From assembly GCA_910591455.2 (NCBI GenBank), contig OU342820.1, positions 17,654,345 through 17,718,344 of the forward strand: 64,000 bases of DNA. Reading direction: 5' to 3'. This DNA comes from Pholis gunnellus (Eukaryota > Chordata > Actinopteri > Perciformes > Pholidae). Both the position numbers and the translations under genes were made by a program. The first letter of the stretch is position 1. The number at the start of each line of letters is the position of its first letter. This document shows, piece after piece, positions 39,127-50,311 of this stretch. The notes below the pieces were generated by a model. It searched no databases and had not been told where the DNA came from. It saw only the letters and a list, made by a program, of their open reading frames with translations.

Positions 39127-39781
39127 CTAGTCCTGAGAGCTACGAGATTCACTGTCCTCCCCCAGCTCCCATTCAAAGTTCTGGCCGGTCATTTGGTAGA
39201 ACATCATGTTAAAGGGTTTGTAGAACTTGTGCAGCCGCCGAATCACGTCCGGGTCGATTTTCGGGTGAGTTCTCCCTTTAGACTTGCCGAGGCATCTGGG
39301 AGTGCTGCTGTCCTCCGGCTTCTTCAGACACGGAAACCCTTTAGTTTTATTGAAGTAAAAGTGTTTGTCTGTGACGATCCGTTTGAGCCCCAAGAAGTCC
39401 TGCACTTTGGCCATCTCGCCCGCGGGATCCACAATGAGCCTCTCGCCGCTGACAAAGTGCATTTGGGAGAGAGGGAAATACTGCATCCAGCTCTCCAAGT
39501 GGAGCGCATATATTCCAATACGCAACGCACTCCACGAGGCGTCTATAAGACCCAGCGTCCGGTTCTTAAAAGCCAGAACCTCAAAGGTGGGGATCTCGGG
39601 CTTCTTGGATAAAGTCTGTGTGTAGTCTGAAATGGCTCTAGTGACAGGATTGCGCACCACTATAATAAGCTTGATGTCCCGTGCCATGGAGTGGATGCGC
39701 TTCGGGGCATGGTTAGTCACAAAGTAGCTGGGCGTTTTCTCCATGGTGATCTGCCCTTCCAGCGTTTGAGGCATCAGGTCT
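39127..39781 (-). CDS. hs3st4: Heparan sulfate glucosaminyl 3-O-sulfotransferase 4-like, last coding exon (partial gene)
   Basis: This exon encodes the C-terminal 215 residues, counted from an internal Met at 39774, of a Golgi type II membrane enzyme. The enzyme moves sulfate from PAPS to the 3-OH of glucosamine in heparan sulfate. The exon opens with the last base of a split Arg codon, then Asp-Leu-Met-Pro, so the Met is not a start. Visible family features are EKTPSYF (residues 12-18) and the 3'-phosphate-binding stretch RNPVTRAISDYTQ (41-53, with R41 and S49). FVSGERL lies at 107-113. The lysine-rich PAPS loop is bracketed by C149 and C161, the expected disulfide, and is followed by GKSKGRTHP. 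N-glycosylation sequons are NRT at 71 and NKT at 142. The frame is intact to a TAG at 39127-39129. APKRIHSMA, PEIPTFEVLAFKNRTLGLIDASWSA and YKPFNMMFYQMTGQ favour HS3ST4 over HS3ST2 or HS3ST3; this is from memory. The family is certain and the paralog likely. Confidence 0.93.
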
Positions 39782-39823
39782 CTGGGAACACAAACCGGGG
39801 AAGAGAGAGAGGAAAAAAGTCAG
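39782..39823 (-). other. hs3st4: Splice acceptor of the hs3st4-like terminal exon
   Basis: Read on the minus strand, the bases before the exon end in TTTGTGTTCCCAG, with AG at 39782-39783. A long pyrimidine tract (CCTCTCTCTCTTCCCC) and a branch-like CTGAC at 39819-39823 precede it. The branch A is about 38 nt from the junction. Splicing here leaves one base of an Arg codon in this exon (a phase 2 intron) and keeps the conserved R-D-L-M-P run of the family in frame. An alternative AG two bases further in would shift the frame, so it is unlikely. Confidence 0.85.
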
Positions 39824-41023
39824 CTTAGCACAGTATTTTCCTCAACACCTCTTGCAGTGCAAATGAAATACCCAAGGACACAGCTCGAGCAAATTTGGAA
39901 CATTTATTAAGCAGTACATTATCTGAAATTACAAGCGAAAATAGCTGTTATTAACACTGGACGTTATGTTGTGAGGAGAAACATACAGCTAATTACATCC
40001 ACGGAGTAATATGCAAGAGATAAAAGAAAGAAGATGAAACGGCAGGCAAGCAAGTATGCTCATTGCTTAATTGACTCCATCTGTGTTACTCCAGGAGCTG
40101 TTTTGGAACTTCAATAATGAGTTCGCTGCATATCATTAATAATCGGGTGCCTGGGGTATTGTTTTGTCATACATTTATTATGCATGCACGGCTCGCACTC
40201 TGAACAGGCAGTTTCGTATGCACATGCACTTCCCCTGCAATGGGTGAAGGCTCCGCTTCTCCTCTCTGTGCTTCGGTTAAGGTTAGGGGCTGTTCATTGA
40301 AGGCAGCAGTGATTCATTATCAGAATCAAGGTGATAATTTGTAGTACAATAGAAATGTCCCCGACTTGAGAAATTCATCTCCATGCGAAGCCATTTGCCA
40401 CAATTATGTCCAACTGGGTTTGCGAGGATGAGTTGAAGGATACGACGCCGAGTACACCATACGCACAAAAGCCAGTCTTCTTTCCACACTTTCTATTTTT
40501 GTATCAATAATAAAGCGTAGCATTCGCCTTCAGCAATGTTTACACTGATGCTCATTCCAATCTGTGCCGTTGTCTTTGTTTTTCGGCTATAATATTGAGC
40601 GCTAAATTGGTACATTAAATCCTCTGTAAGACACTACTAACAAATATGAGCACAGGAGATCCACAATAAAATGAAGTTAAACTAAATCACAGCGTGAATA
40701 CAGTTTTTCCCTCAAATGAAGTAATGTTAGCTTAGAAATTAATGTGTGAACAGCCAACTCAAATCACTCCATCTGGAGAGTAGCAGAGTTGGGTCCGAAA
40801 AATGTTTCCACAATTCCATAACTCTAGGATGAAAGCTATTTCGTTCTCGATGTAATATTTATTTTCCCCCACAAGGCTACCGTGCACTATAAACCTACAG
40901 TTGTAACGATATAGTCACATCAATCATTTGCATCTTGGACATATTCTAAATTAACTGTTCTCCAGCAAAGAATCCAATTTACTCTGCAAAACATAAGAGC
41001 TGTTATGCACATATCGACCACCC

Positions 41024-41050
41024 TCACACACACACACACACACACACACA
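41024..41050. repeat. (CA)n microsatellite
   Basis: An uninterrupted run of about 13 CA units within the intron. Confidence 0.97.
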
Positions 41051-43113
41051 AGCACCCATGGATACTGGGCTGAAAGTCTCACTAGTGGCCTGGTAATTGC
41101 ATCTCAGTAACAGTATTGCCTTCCTGATGGGTAATTTCCCTCTGGATTGTGTTTGTCTCTTGACAGCATAGAACTGTGGTTACTTCTGGGCCTGTAATGT
41201 GATATTAAACATATCAACTGATAGCATAGTGACTAGAAAGAGTATTCGTTTTCATCACTTTCCACACTTCCTCCCTTACAGTAATGAATGGCTGAAGATT
41301 TTTGTAACCTTTCAAGGACTTAAGCTCTTGTCTGCAGTTTAACTCAACTCAGAAGTACAGTAGGTGGTCCGAGGGTGCAAACTCAACCACTTATGGTAAT
41401 AAAAACACACCATAGCAAATCACCTTGAAACAACCGATATCCTAATGTATGGACCTGAGCTGTGGCGTCTTACTGGTGACGTGATGTGCATCTTTGGAGC
41501 AGGTCCAAACGACAGGACAGATGTACGATGTTCAAGGTTACCTTTACGAAAGGCGTAAACAAAACAAGCTATTGTCCACATTTGCTCGACGCTAATCCTC
41601 GTGCATTTAATTATGCCACAATGAAAACTGCACAAGCCAAATACTTTGTGTTACCGAGGCTCCATTTTGATTGGGAATCAGTCATGGATCATGTACGTCT
41701 CAAAATGTCAGTGGGACGACGAAGCGGGACGGAAATCAAAATGCTGATAAACAAGCTAATTTCTTCCGTGCATGGCAAACGACTCCTCTGGCCTTGCAGT
41801 CTAGTGGAACCGGAGTAAACAAGAGCAAACTGTTAACGCTTCTTTCTTCATATCAGCTGCACAGCTCGACACGGGTCATTCAGGTGGGTAGGTAAATGAA
41901 ATCCATAGCGCTAAAGAGGCCCCGCGAACCATCTGCTGTTTACTGCTTCTGACTGAGCACACACCACCCAGCATTTACTTTCTTGCTTTTCTACTCGTGT
42001 GCGAGGTTTTATTTACATTTGAAAACAGAGGGGGAAAGATAAAGGCCTCTCATACTTGGAGCAACTTTTAATGGTCTCTACAGTGAGAGGCATACGAGGG
42101 AATTACCTTTGTTGCTTTGAGAGATGTGGTAGATGCACACAGACGGACTCTTTGATACTTCACTGAGCAGAAAATAGTTTCTATATTACATTTCCTTGGA
42201 AAACAGCTGAACGAAGTCTCACAATATTCCAGTTCTGTAAAAAAGTAAAATCCCTTGCAACCAGATAAATTAAATGTAAACCAAACAAATGCAGACTAAA
42301 AACAGAAAATCCACCTTTTTAAACTACATCACTCAAGTTGTATTGGGGTTGTGTAGTTTAACTTAGGGAGGAAATCCATTTCACACCCGTTCCACGGAAA
42401 ATTCAGATCTGAAGGATGCGCAGTCGTCTCCAAAGGTTGATTCATCATCCTGAACGTGCAGTATACCGGATCACAGCAAATCTTTCATGCCTTAACGTCT
42501 ACCGCAAAAGTGCTCTGGAACATGGCCCGGCATTCAACTCAATGTTTCATTATGTTCTGTCAAACTAGTGTACGGGGAATATTTCCAGGCATGATGAGGT
42601 GAGGGATCACGCTAATTTACATTCCCGGACACTAATAGGTCCAAGCTGTTTCTGGAGGAAGAGCGTTTCTCCAGAGAAACCGAGTTGCTTCTAATAAACT
42701 CTGGCAGAGAAATAAAAGCTCCCCTAGTCTCTCATTTGGATTGATCAGGGCTCTGCTGCGTAGTATCACTCCGAGCTTCCTACATGTCATGTCAAATACA
42801 ATCAATTATTCTAAAAGAGTCGGCTCATAATAAGCTCTTGAGTCCTCGGAGAAGCACAATCTGGAGACGGTGCCAGTGATGTGGGCAGACTTCTGTGATC
42901 CACTGATTAGTTCCTTAAAAAAGCACGTGATAATATTGAGGTGTGATTCATAGAGTAGAAAAGTGTCATTTTGTTTTTTGTCAATATTGAGGCAGAGAGT
43001 AATCTCTCTGGTAGGACGTGCAGGAGTCTTTGAGGTTGTCCGTCAAAGTTAGAACTTATTTCTTCTCATGATGTTTATTTATTTTCTCTGCTTGCTCTTT
43101 TCATTGATTTGAA

Positions 43114-43142
43114 GTGTGTGTGTGTGTGTGTGGGGGGGGGGG
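43114..43142. repeat. (GT)n followed by poly(G)
   Basis: About nine GT units pass directly into eleven G. Confidence 0.95.
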
Positions 43143-43454
43143 CAGTTGGACAAAGGTGATGTCACTTACTGCTGTGCACCAATCAGTTCTATATGAATCA
43201 CAATCTGACGGTAGTTGGTGGGTTGTTTGGTGACTGTCAATCAGGAGTCTTTGCCCTTTGCAGAAGATACTTATTATAAATCGTATACATTTTATAAAAA
43301 GAGGTGATTATAGATGAAAGCTGGAGTCATTTTATGTACAAGCGTTTTCTGGAAACTCTGGCGTTTTCCCAGCAAACCAGCGTCTTAACCGAGAGTGCAG
43401 GCAGACAATAGGGAGGATAACGAAAAGGCATTTGTATTCAGGTGTTACTCTGAG

Positions 43455-43495
43455 TCCGATTTCAAATATCAATCCAGGGTGTAAGCGGCTTTTCA
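43455..43495. repeat. Short dispersed repeat fragment (family with 3961 and 9701)
   Basis: TTTCAAATATCAATCCAGGG followed by TGTAAGCGGCTTTTC matches the second half of the 9701-9780 copy. The sequence on to about 43530 (GCCAGGACATTTGAAGTGAG) may belong to it too. Confidence 0.5.
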
Positions 43496-44458
43496 TCAAC
43501 AACAGTCAGCCAGGACATTTGAAGTGAGAGATACTGTGGTCAGTTTGCAATGAATAATCCCATTATTACACTCTGAGTGACATGTTTGTGATTACAACAG
43601 GACAAAGAACAAAGACATTGGTTTACTGAGAGGTGGAGGAGAGAAAGAAAGAAAAAAAGCGGTCTGTCAAATGAGTCATTCTGCACTCGGCTCTCAACAA
43701 GTGGATGCATACATGTTTGGCACATGCCTACAGGCCAGAGCAGAGGGTCTTAGAGGGTCAGTTATGGAGTGGGAGGCATTGTTTTGTTACGGTTAAGGTG
43801 CAGCTTTGCAGGAGGAAAACAAATACAGAAGTACGCTGCCATTCTCAGTGATCAGATCAGGCTCAAGTAACGGTGGAGAGTTTGGTTTGGTTTGTTTTTC
43901 TCAACCTGAATCTGACCTTTCAGCCTGAAAGCAGTGGGAGGATCCTTTTCCTGCCTTGAAGCTATCCACTGGATGTATTCATGTAATATAAATAGACCTA
44001 CTGACTGTTCAATTGTGATTTCACATGAATATTGTCTCGTGTGATGTGTCCTCCATGCATTTCCGTGAACCATATGACTACATTAACATTGTCTTGCATC
44101 TGATTGGCCGAGTCTCTTTTGCAGCCAACATATGTTTTACATTCTGATCTCTGTTGTCATACATTGTGCCTCAGTATTCTGCTTTCACCTCCATCATAAG
44201 GGACCTTAATGGATCACAGACAACATATCTTTGAGTCCATCATCTCACCTACAAGAACACACCTTCCCAGTAATCCAATACAACATGTTTGAGCTTGGTG
44301 GGATTTAAGACGAAGCACCCCACCAGAAATAAATGAATCTACATCATGATAGTTGGTCTCTCCTGAGTAAATTTGGTTATAGGGACAAGCAAACCATGTC
44401 TGTTGAATGGCAGGAACAAATGGTGAGACTAATTAAAACACAACACAGCCTCCCCACT

Positions 44459-44683
44459 CTACTTGTACTTCTGCAGGACTGTGAGTTTCAACAGAAAAGC
44501 TGAGGACAGAAGTGACAGCTGGTCCTGATCAAAACCGTATTCCCGACTCTCTTCCTGAGATCTCCCTATAGACCGTCCCACTTCCAACAGTGAGTGAGCC
44601 AGGTACTCCTCTCCCCACATCACCAGGCTGCATCGCTGAGTTCTGAAGCCGTGTTCAGATACACTTTGGACAGAAAACATCAT
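44459..44683 (-). other. Unidentified open segment with exon-like edges
   Basis: On the gene strand inside the intron, 74 codons stay open. The region from an AG at about 44638 encodes a plausible amphipathic sequence (VMWGEEYLAHSLLEVGRSIG, then EYGFDQDQLSLLSSAFLLKL). An acceptor-like TTCAGAACTCAG precedes it, and donor-like GTACAAGT or GTAGAG follows near the stop. I do not recognise a family. It could be an alternative exon, a decayed gene fragment, or chance; the short length makes chance a serious possibility. Confidence 0.2.
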
Positions 44684-45399
44684 GAAATAAAATGCGGTGA
44701 CTATGGGGATGTTTGCTATGCTGTAGTACCTCGCATCATTAGTCCAAAACAGTGTATATGAGCTTGAAAATTAGTCTATTTTTAACTGTTTTAAAGTCCA
44801 GGGAGAAAACGGAAGTTATCATAACTCACATCACAAACTCAGAGGATATTGCTTTTTCAATTTCAGCGTCTAGTTTTAACATTGGCTATAAAAAGGCACT
44901 GATGTCTCCTCACAAGCCCAGAACAAAATATACAGTACAAACTACAAACTAAACCAAAAATAAAGTTCTTACATAATGGCTCATCTGCGCTGTAATACCA
45001 CAGCAGCAGTCGGAAAGATGATTTTCTTCCTTTATTGTTCTTTGCTTGTTTGTGTATTTTCCTTTTGGATGAGCTGATGAGAGCTCATTCAATTTGATCA
45101 CAATTGCCCTCAATATGCAATGTTGTCGATGTCGCCGCTACAAAAACAAGCAGTTGTGATGTGCTTGTTCCAGCTCTGCAGCAGCAGCAGCAAAATATAC
45201 ATAGACGAAATGTCAGTGTCATTTATTGATTTAGTTTGGAAGACAGAGTGAGAAGAGAACATTAGTAGTATGTTAAATAGAAAAAGGCATCTGCTAACCG
45301 AAATATCCTGTGAATGGTTTGACATGTATCTATATTAAAGATGCAGTGTCTAAATACATAGGGGGGCAGCATTTCATACTTAATACTGTACTATATATA

Positions 45400-45636
45400 T
45401 CCATTATCCAAACCGCTTATCCTATTCAGGGGCGCTGGAGCCGATCCCAGCTGACATTGGGCGAAGGCGCAGGGTACACCCTGGACAGGTCGCCAGTTTA
45501 TCGCAGGGCACATATAGAGACGGACAAACATTCACGCTCACGTTCACACGGGCAATTTTGAGTCTCCAAATAAGCTAAGCTGCATGTCTTTGGACTGTGG
45601 GAGGAACCCGGAGAGAACCTGGAGAGAACCCACGCT
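45400..45636. repeat. Widespread teleost interspersed repeat
   Basis: The order of blocks is CCGCTTATCCTATTCAGG, GGAGCCGATCCCAGCTGACA, GGGTACACCCTGGACAGGTC, GCCAGTTTATCGCAGGGC, AGAGACGGACAAACATTCAC, GCATGTCTTTGGACTGTGGG and CGGAGAGAACC-CACGCTG. This order is known from very many ray-finned fish loci. The short duplication of the GGAGAGAACC unit at about 45610-45630 is a local oddity. The element class is uncertain, so I leave it open. An 83-codon frame over the repeat has no significance. Confidence 0.85.
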
Positions 45637-47031
45637 GCCGCTCTTGTATCTTACAATCTTCAAGTTTTTTGCGTCGGCCTTTAGTTTCCGTCAGCCATCC
45701 GTATGTTTGTGCCACTAACCCTGGTCTGCATGGTTTGTGTGTTTTGTTAGAGTGTTTAGTGCAATAAATCCAAAGTGGCACCAAGCCCAGGTGGGTTTTG
45801 ATTTTCTTCAGGCTATCGAACCGGACTTTATATCAGCCTTGCCAGAAGATAACTTCATGAATTTACAAGCTTTGATGAATAAATGTTTCCTCGCTCTCTG
45901 GACTGAGGGCGGATTGGTCGCTACAGTGACTCAACATCGCCTCTCTGGGAACAAGTGGTATTACAAGAAGCCGAAGAACTGTTACTTCTTCATATTCTTT
46001 TGTTCATTTTCTGAATGTTTTTAACTACAATTCTGGCCACATTTTCCACGTTGCACCTTTTTAAAAAACAAATTATGTTTTATTCATCCTTAAATCTTAA
46101 CAGTATAAACACTTTCAAAATGTGTATTTTTTTTTCAAAGAAAAGCACAAACTGGCCAAATGTAATTGGAAGTCACACCTGAATACGTCAGAGTCAAAAG
46201 GCTGAAATTTACATCCTGGAAATGTTGCAGATCCGGCTCAGTTAAGCAGAACCAATTAATATGACAGTTTGAACATGATAGATTTCCTTGTCTGAGGAAA
46301 ATGGCCGGCACTTTAGGATGCGTTCATTTCACTGAATTGACCGCAGAGGAAACTTTTTTTTTTTTCTTTTTTACATAAATTCTCATCATCTGCTCATTTA
46401 GTACGTGACATATTCATGAGATTTTAAGGCATATTTGCATTAAGTGGTTTCATGTGAGGTGATTGGTAGACAGCAGGTGTAAAATTATCAAGTTTAATCT
46501 TAAAATATGAGCTTTCCTGGCAGTTCCCAATCACACACTGTGCACCAAGCCTGCAGTGAGGCAGCATCTGACAAGATGACAAGATGATTGAAGGGCATCA
46601 ATTACTGTGTGGAATAAACAAGTGGCTGCAGAAGATAAAACCTGCTTTCCATCAGAGCAACGCCATATGGCTGAAGCTATCATCAGAAACAAATGGAATA
46701 AACCCGGTCATTAAAGACACCAAATGAAACAGCATCTGTGTCTGATTTCAGTCTGTGCAACAGAGAGCAAAACTGATTTTTGTTTAATTTTGATTATGAT
46801 TTATGACGGCCTGTTGGATACCTGATTCTGCCCATATGTTGCCCCGAGGTCTGTTGAAAGGTTGTCTGTCTTTCCCTTTTTTATATCCAAGAGGTTATTT
46901 ATTTGCCAGCACTATCTGTTTAACACCTGAACATGAACCTTTCCAGGAAATATCCTATCAGTTACTTTTTTCTCCATTTTTTTTCTCCATTTCATTATGG
47001 AGCTGTAGGTCAGTGTGACACCACAAAGGAG

Positions 47032-47066
47032 GCGGCTGCACAAACTCTTCATTGGTGTGCAGCCGC
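47032..47066. repeat. Perfect 11-bp GC-rich hairpin
   Basis: GCGGCTGCACA at 47032-47042 pairs perfectly with TGTGCAGCCGC at 47056-47066 across a 13-nt loop. No T run follows and the context is intronic, so it is not read as a terminator. It could be a remnant of inverted insertion ends or a structured RNA element. Confidence 0.8.
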
Positions 47067-47469
47067 ATTGGTGCCTCTAATAAAGACAGATCTTGATTCA
47101 AAGACTTCGGTGGTTTTCTCCTTTTTTTATGGATATTTAAGGTAACTCACAAAATATCAGGCTAAACATTACAGCAGGCAAACTTGTTACATTTCATCTC
47201 ATATCTCAAGACAATTAGATAATGTGTGCCATAAAACTTGTGGTGAAATGTCAGCGTCGGTCTCTGTCTGCCCAGAGAGCAGCAATACTACAGCTGCCTC
47301 TACATATTTGATCAACCTTCTGCTGTTTACACGTTTCACAGAGGGAAGCTAGACTCTTCGTTGACTATTTGCATATCCTTATTTTTTTCTTAAATGCTTT
47401 TGTTAGTCTACAAACGCTATGCAAAGCTATAGCAAGAGGAATAAGTGTAAATCAATTGTGCAAAATAGT

Positions 47470-48060
47470 CTGAAGGTCCGTTCAAAAAGGAGAGCGACGC
47501 CGTCGCGGCGTGCATGCGTTCCCACGCATTTGGTTTGCGTCGTACCGGTGCTTCCGTGTGTTGATTACAGACAAGCACAACTCCCCTTCTACAAGCTACA
47601 CTTTGATTGATTTGTTATTGACCAATAGTATTTGAGAAAAGTGGGGGAAAAGTATGAACTACTTCCGATACTGACTCTTGGCCAGGACCCTTTGGCATCA
47701 CTTTCTAACGCAGCGGGTTGCTTTGGTCAAACTATGACGCTCCAAATAGTCCACAGGACATGTGTTTTTAACGCGTTGCTGGTTTCACATGAGACCTGCA
47801 CACAAGTCTCCTGGTTGAACGCCCTCTGTTTGTTTGAACTAACCACCGCCTCACCCTCTCACCATGCATGGGATTTTTCAGTCTTTATACTACGGAGCAT
47901 CTTCTCTGAGCGTCTGATAATGACGCAGATGGGTTTACATTGTAGTTATTTAAAAGCCTGGGGCGTCTCATAAAGGGGGCCGTATGCTTCGGTATCAAAC
48001 ACTGAGGGGCGTCAGAAAGCGTCTGAACTTGTCGCACTGGGAATGAAAATGGGCTGAAAC
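47470..48060. repeat. Probable percomorph dispersed repeat, GC-rich
   Basis: Contains GAGAGCGACGCCGTCGCGGC, CTGATAATGACGCAGATGGG, AAGGGGGCCGTATGCTTCGG and GGCGTCAGAAAGCGTCTGAA ending GCACTGGGAATGAAAATGGG. The last part read backwards (CATTCCCAGTGCGACAAG) resembles the 33033 start CACTCCCAACGC. Frames of 63 and 113 codons are open, without protein resemblance. Confidence 0.4.
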
Positions 48061-48731
48061 CTCCATGTTACACATAATTAAACCACAAGTTGATTATCAA
48101 TGAGCTGTGTATTTAATTTTATTTTGAACGCACACACGATGACATAGAAATCTGCGATTTTAAATCACAATTTCCCATTCCCATCTTTAATAAATTAAAT
48201 TGAGTTAAAGTTGCTATATATTAGATATAAATGAATAGTTTTGCTGCATTTTGCTCTCTATAACAGAGAAAAGCTTGCACCCTCACCATTCTTCAAGCTC
48301 AGCAGGAATCTCATAGGGATACATGGTGTGGGAGTCCTCTTTGTCATGAATTAAAATGAGAAAGGAAATGAAGATGACAAAGACACATTTCATCCACAGG
48401 CCTGAAATATTCCTATAATGATCAGCCGAAAAGGGTTAGCCAACTTAGCCAACTTGAATCCACTTTGAATTCCCACTAAAATGGAATACATTAAGATTCA
48501 AGATTCCGTCTATATAGAGTCTCCAGCCTTCGGTTTTCTGTTTGAATTCCTCAGTGGATGAATGTCCGACCTCAACAGTATTGAAGTGCCTCTAGCACGA
48601 TGTAACTTTCTTCCCTCCATCCTGAGACGGAGAAGACGAGGTCAGATTGTGATTAGATTGTGTGAAAAGGCAGAGAAAGAAAAGAGAAAGTAAAAGAGCC
48701 TTGGATGACTCTGTAATGATCTCACTATTAA

Positions 48732-48734
<3 letters not shown>

Positions 48735-48795
<61 letters not shown>
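48735..48795. repeat. (TA)n microsatellite, long and pure
   Basis: About 30 uninterrupted TA units. It is the longest pure TA tract in the window and likely to form a cruciform or slip. Confidence 0.97.
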
Positions 48796-48797
<2 letters not shown>

Positions 48798-49153
48798 ACA
48801 GTGTCCCTTGATGCTCTCTTCAAGTGGAAAAATGTTCTATTAGGATTTATTTTACTGCAGGTGGAGTCATAACTGAAGAAAAATATAATTTAAGTGTTAT
48901 TTCCTCTGCAGCAGCAAAGCCTTGTGACTCGCGTTTGACCCCTCGCTATAATGGACACATCTGCAGCACCGCATTGATATGGAACAGCGGTTGAATGTGC
49001 ATTGATCTCACTATTTAAATAGTGCTTTAAAATGAGCTTTTAAAAAAAATCTAAATGTATATGTGAAGTGTTTGGTCAGCAATTTGCATCTGCAACTGGT
49101 CAGCAGTTAAATGTGACAAACGTTCTCTTGAGGAGGGCTATGTGAGACGCTTT

Positions 49154-49155
<2 letters not shown>

Positions 49156-49192
<37 letters not shown>
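49156..49192. repeat. (GT)n microsatellite
   Basis: An uninterrupted run of about 18 GT units. Confidence 0.97.
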
Positions 49193-49194
<2 letters not shown>

Positions 49195-49989
49195 AGATTT
49201 TAGGTCACCATAATATTTATGATCCTGTCCTGATAGCTCTTTGTAAACACTGTATATCATTTGAAACATGGTGTGATAAGCATCCTGCATAGCATGTTGA
49301 TACTGTCAGTGAATTGTCAGACTGTTATTGCTGGTAATGGGATCCTCACTGAGCACAGGAGGCTTTTCAATACTAGATACATGTGTAATTTATAGATACA
49401 TATTTGGAATATCTCCCACTTACGTGTGCTTGAGAACATGTTATCTTTGCATTTGGAAATCCTGCACTATTTTTTTTCCTCCCAACAGACAAAAAGAGAG
49501 GAGGCATGAAGTAAATCCATTACCTTTATATGAGACATTAACCAACTCCCTCAGCCCAAAGATCTCTCACGTATACGCTGCAAAGGCACCTTAAACACCG
49601 ATCAAACGCTGTGTCACAAGTTAAATTCTTTTCAGCAGCCATGGCAGGTCACCTGGTCAGGTTGGCCCACCTCGGTACTCGCTGTAAAATATTAATGTTG
49701 GTTGTAGCGAGTGAGAGAAAAGGGATGAAAATGGGTCCTTGGGATACAATGGCGGACGGCTAAAATGGGGTGAAGCTGACATCAGGCGACTGCTGTGCCG
49801 ATTTCAGAAGGAGCTTCCTGAATTCAGGATCTTTCAGTACATTTCTTGCCTAGTTTGGTATTCACATTCTCTTTAAGGGTTCTCTAAATGACATTCAGAG
49901 CATTACTATAGCAGAAAACAACTGTTTGCAATGTAAGGCTATAGTGCAGTACTGTCTACCTGCAGCAGAGGATAAAGTCACTTTCCCTC

Positions 49990-50311
49990 TGTGAGGGTTG
50001 GGCGGGCCGTGCGTGCTCTTAGTACGCGTTAGTGCATGTGAGTGTGCCACACTGGTTAGCTCACGGGCCGCAGCTCTGCACTGCGCTCATACGGCGGTCC
50101 AGACGGACAGCGTCGTCGTGGAACGGTAGCACCAACCCTCCTGTCCCCCCTCAGGTAAACACTGTTAGCTCTGTCAGCACTGTTGTTGTTGTTGTTGTTT
50201 GCACTGTTGGAAACGTTAGCTGTGAGCCGCCGGCTCAAACATCGCTATGTTAAGAGAGCCATGTAGAGGCAATATGCTCTGACTTTTGTATTGAACACCT
50301 TTTGAATGAAA
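49990..50311. repeat. Dispersed repeat, longer copy matching 11739-11880
   Basis: The part 50145-50311 aligns by eye with 11739-11880. The GC-rich part from about 49990 (GGCGGGCCGTGCG ... ACGGCGGTCCAGACGGACAG ... GTGGAACGGTAGCACC) is absent from the other copy but belongs to the same element as I know it from percomorph genomes. A run of six GTT units at 50181-50200 replaces GCTGCCGTT of the first copy, a local microsatellite expansion. The two strands here are open for 60-73 codons, without protein resemblance. Confidence 0.65.

Noticed and set aside
38905..39612. 235-codon plus-strand frame as a gene
   Set aside because: It lies antisense to the conserved sulfotransferase exon, lacks any domain, and its length is explained by the codon bias of the true exon.
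39127..39774. A complete 215-residue intronless sulfotransferase starting at 39774
   Set aside because: The family needs an N-terminal anchor and a PAPS loop, the conserved R-D-L runs in frame before the Met, and a good splice acceptor follows at once.
41486..41818. 110-codon plus-strand gene
   Set aside because: No domain and no splice or promoter context. It may be repeat-derived, but no copy was found in the window.
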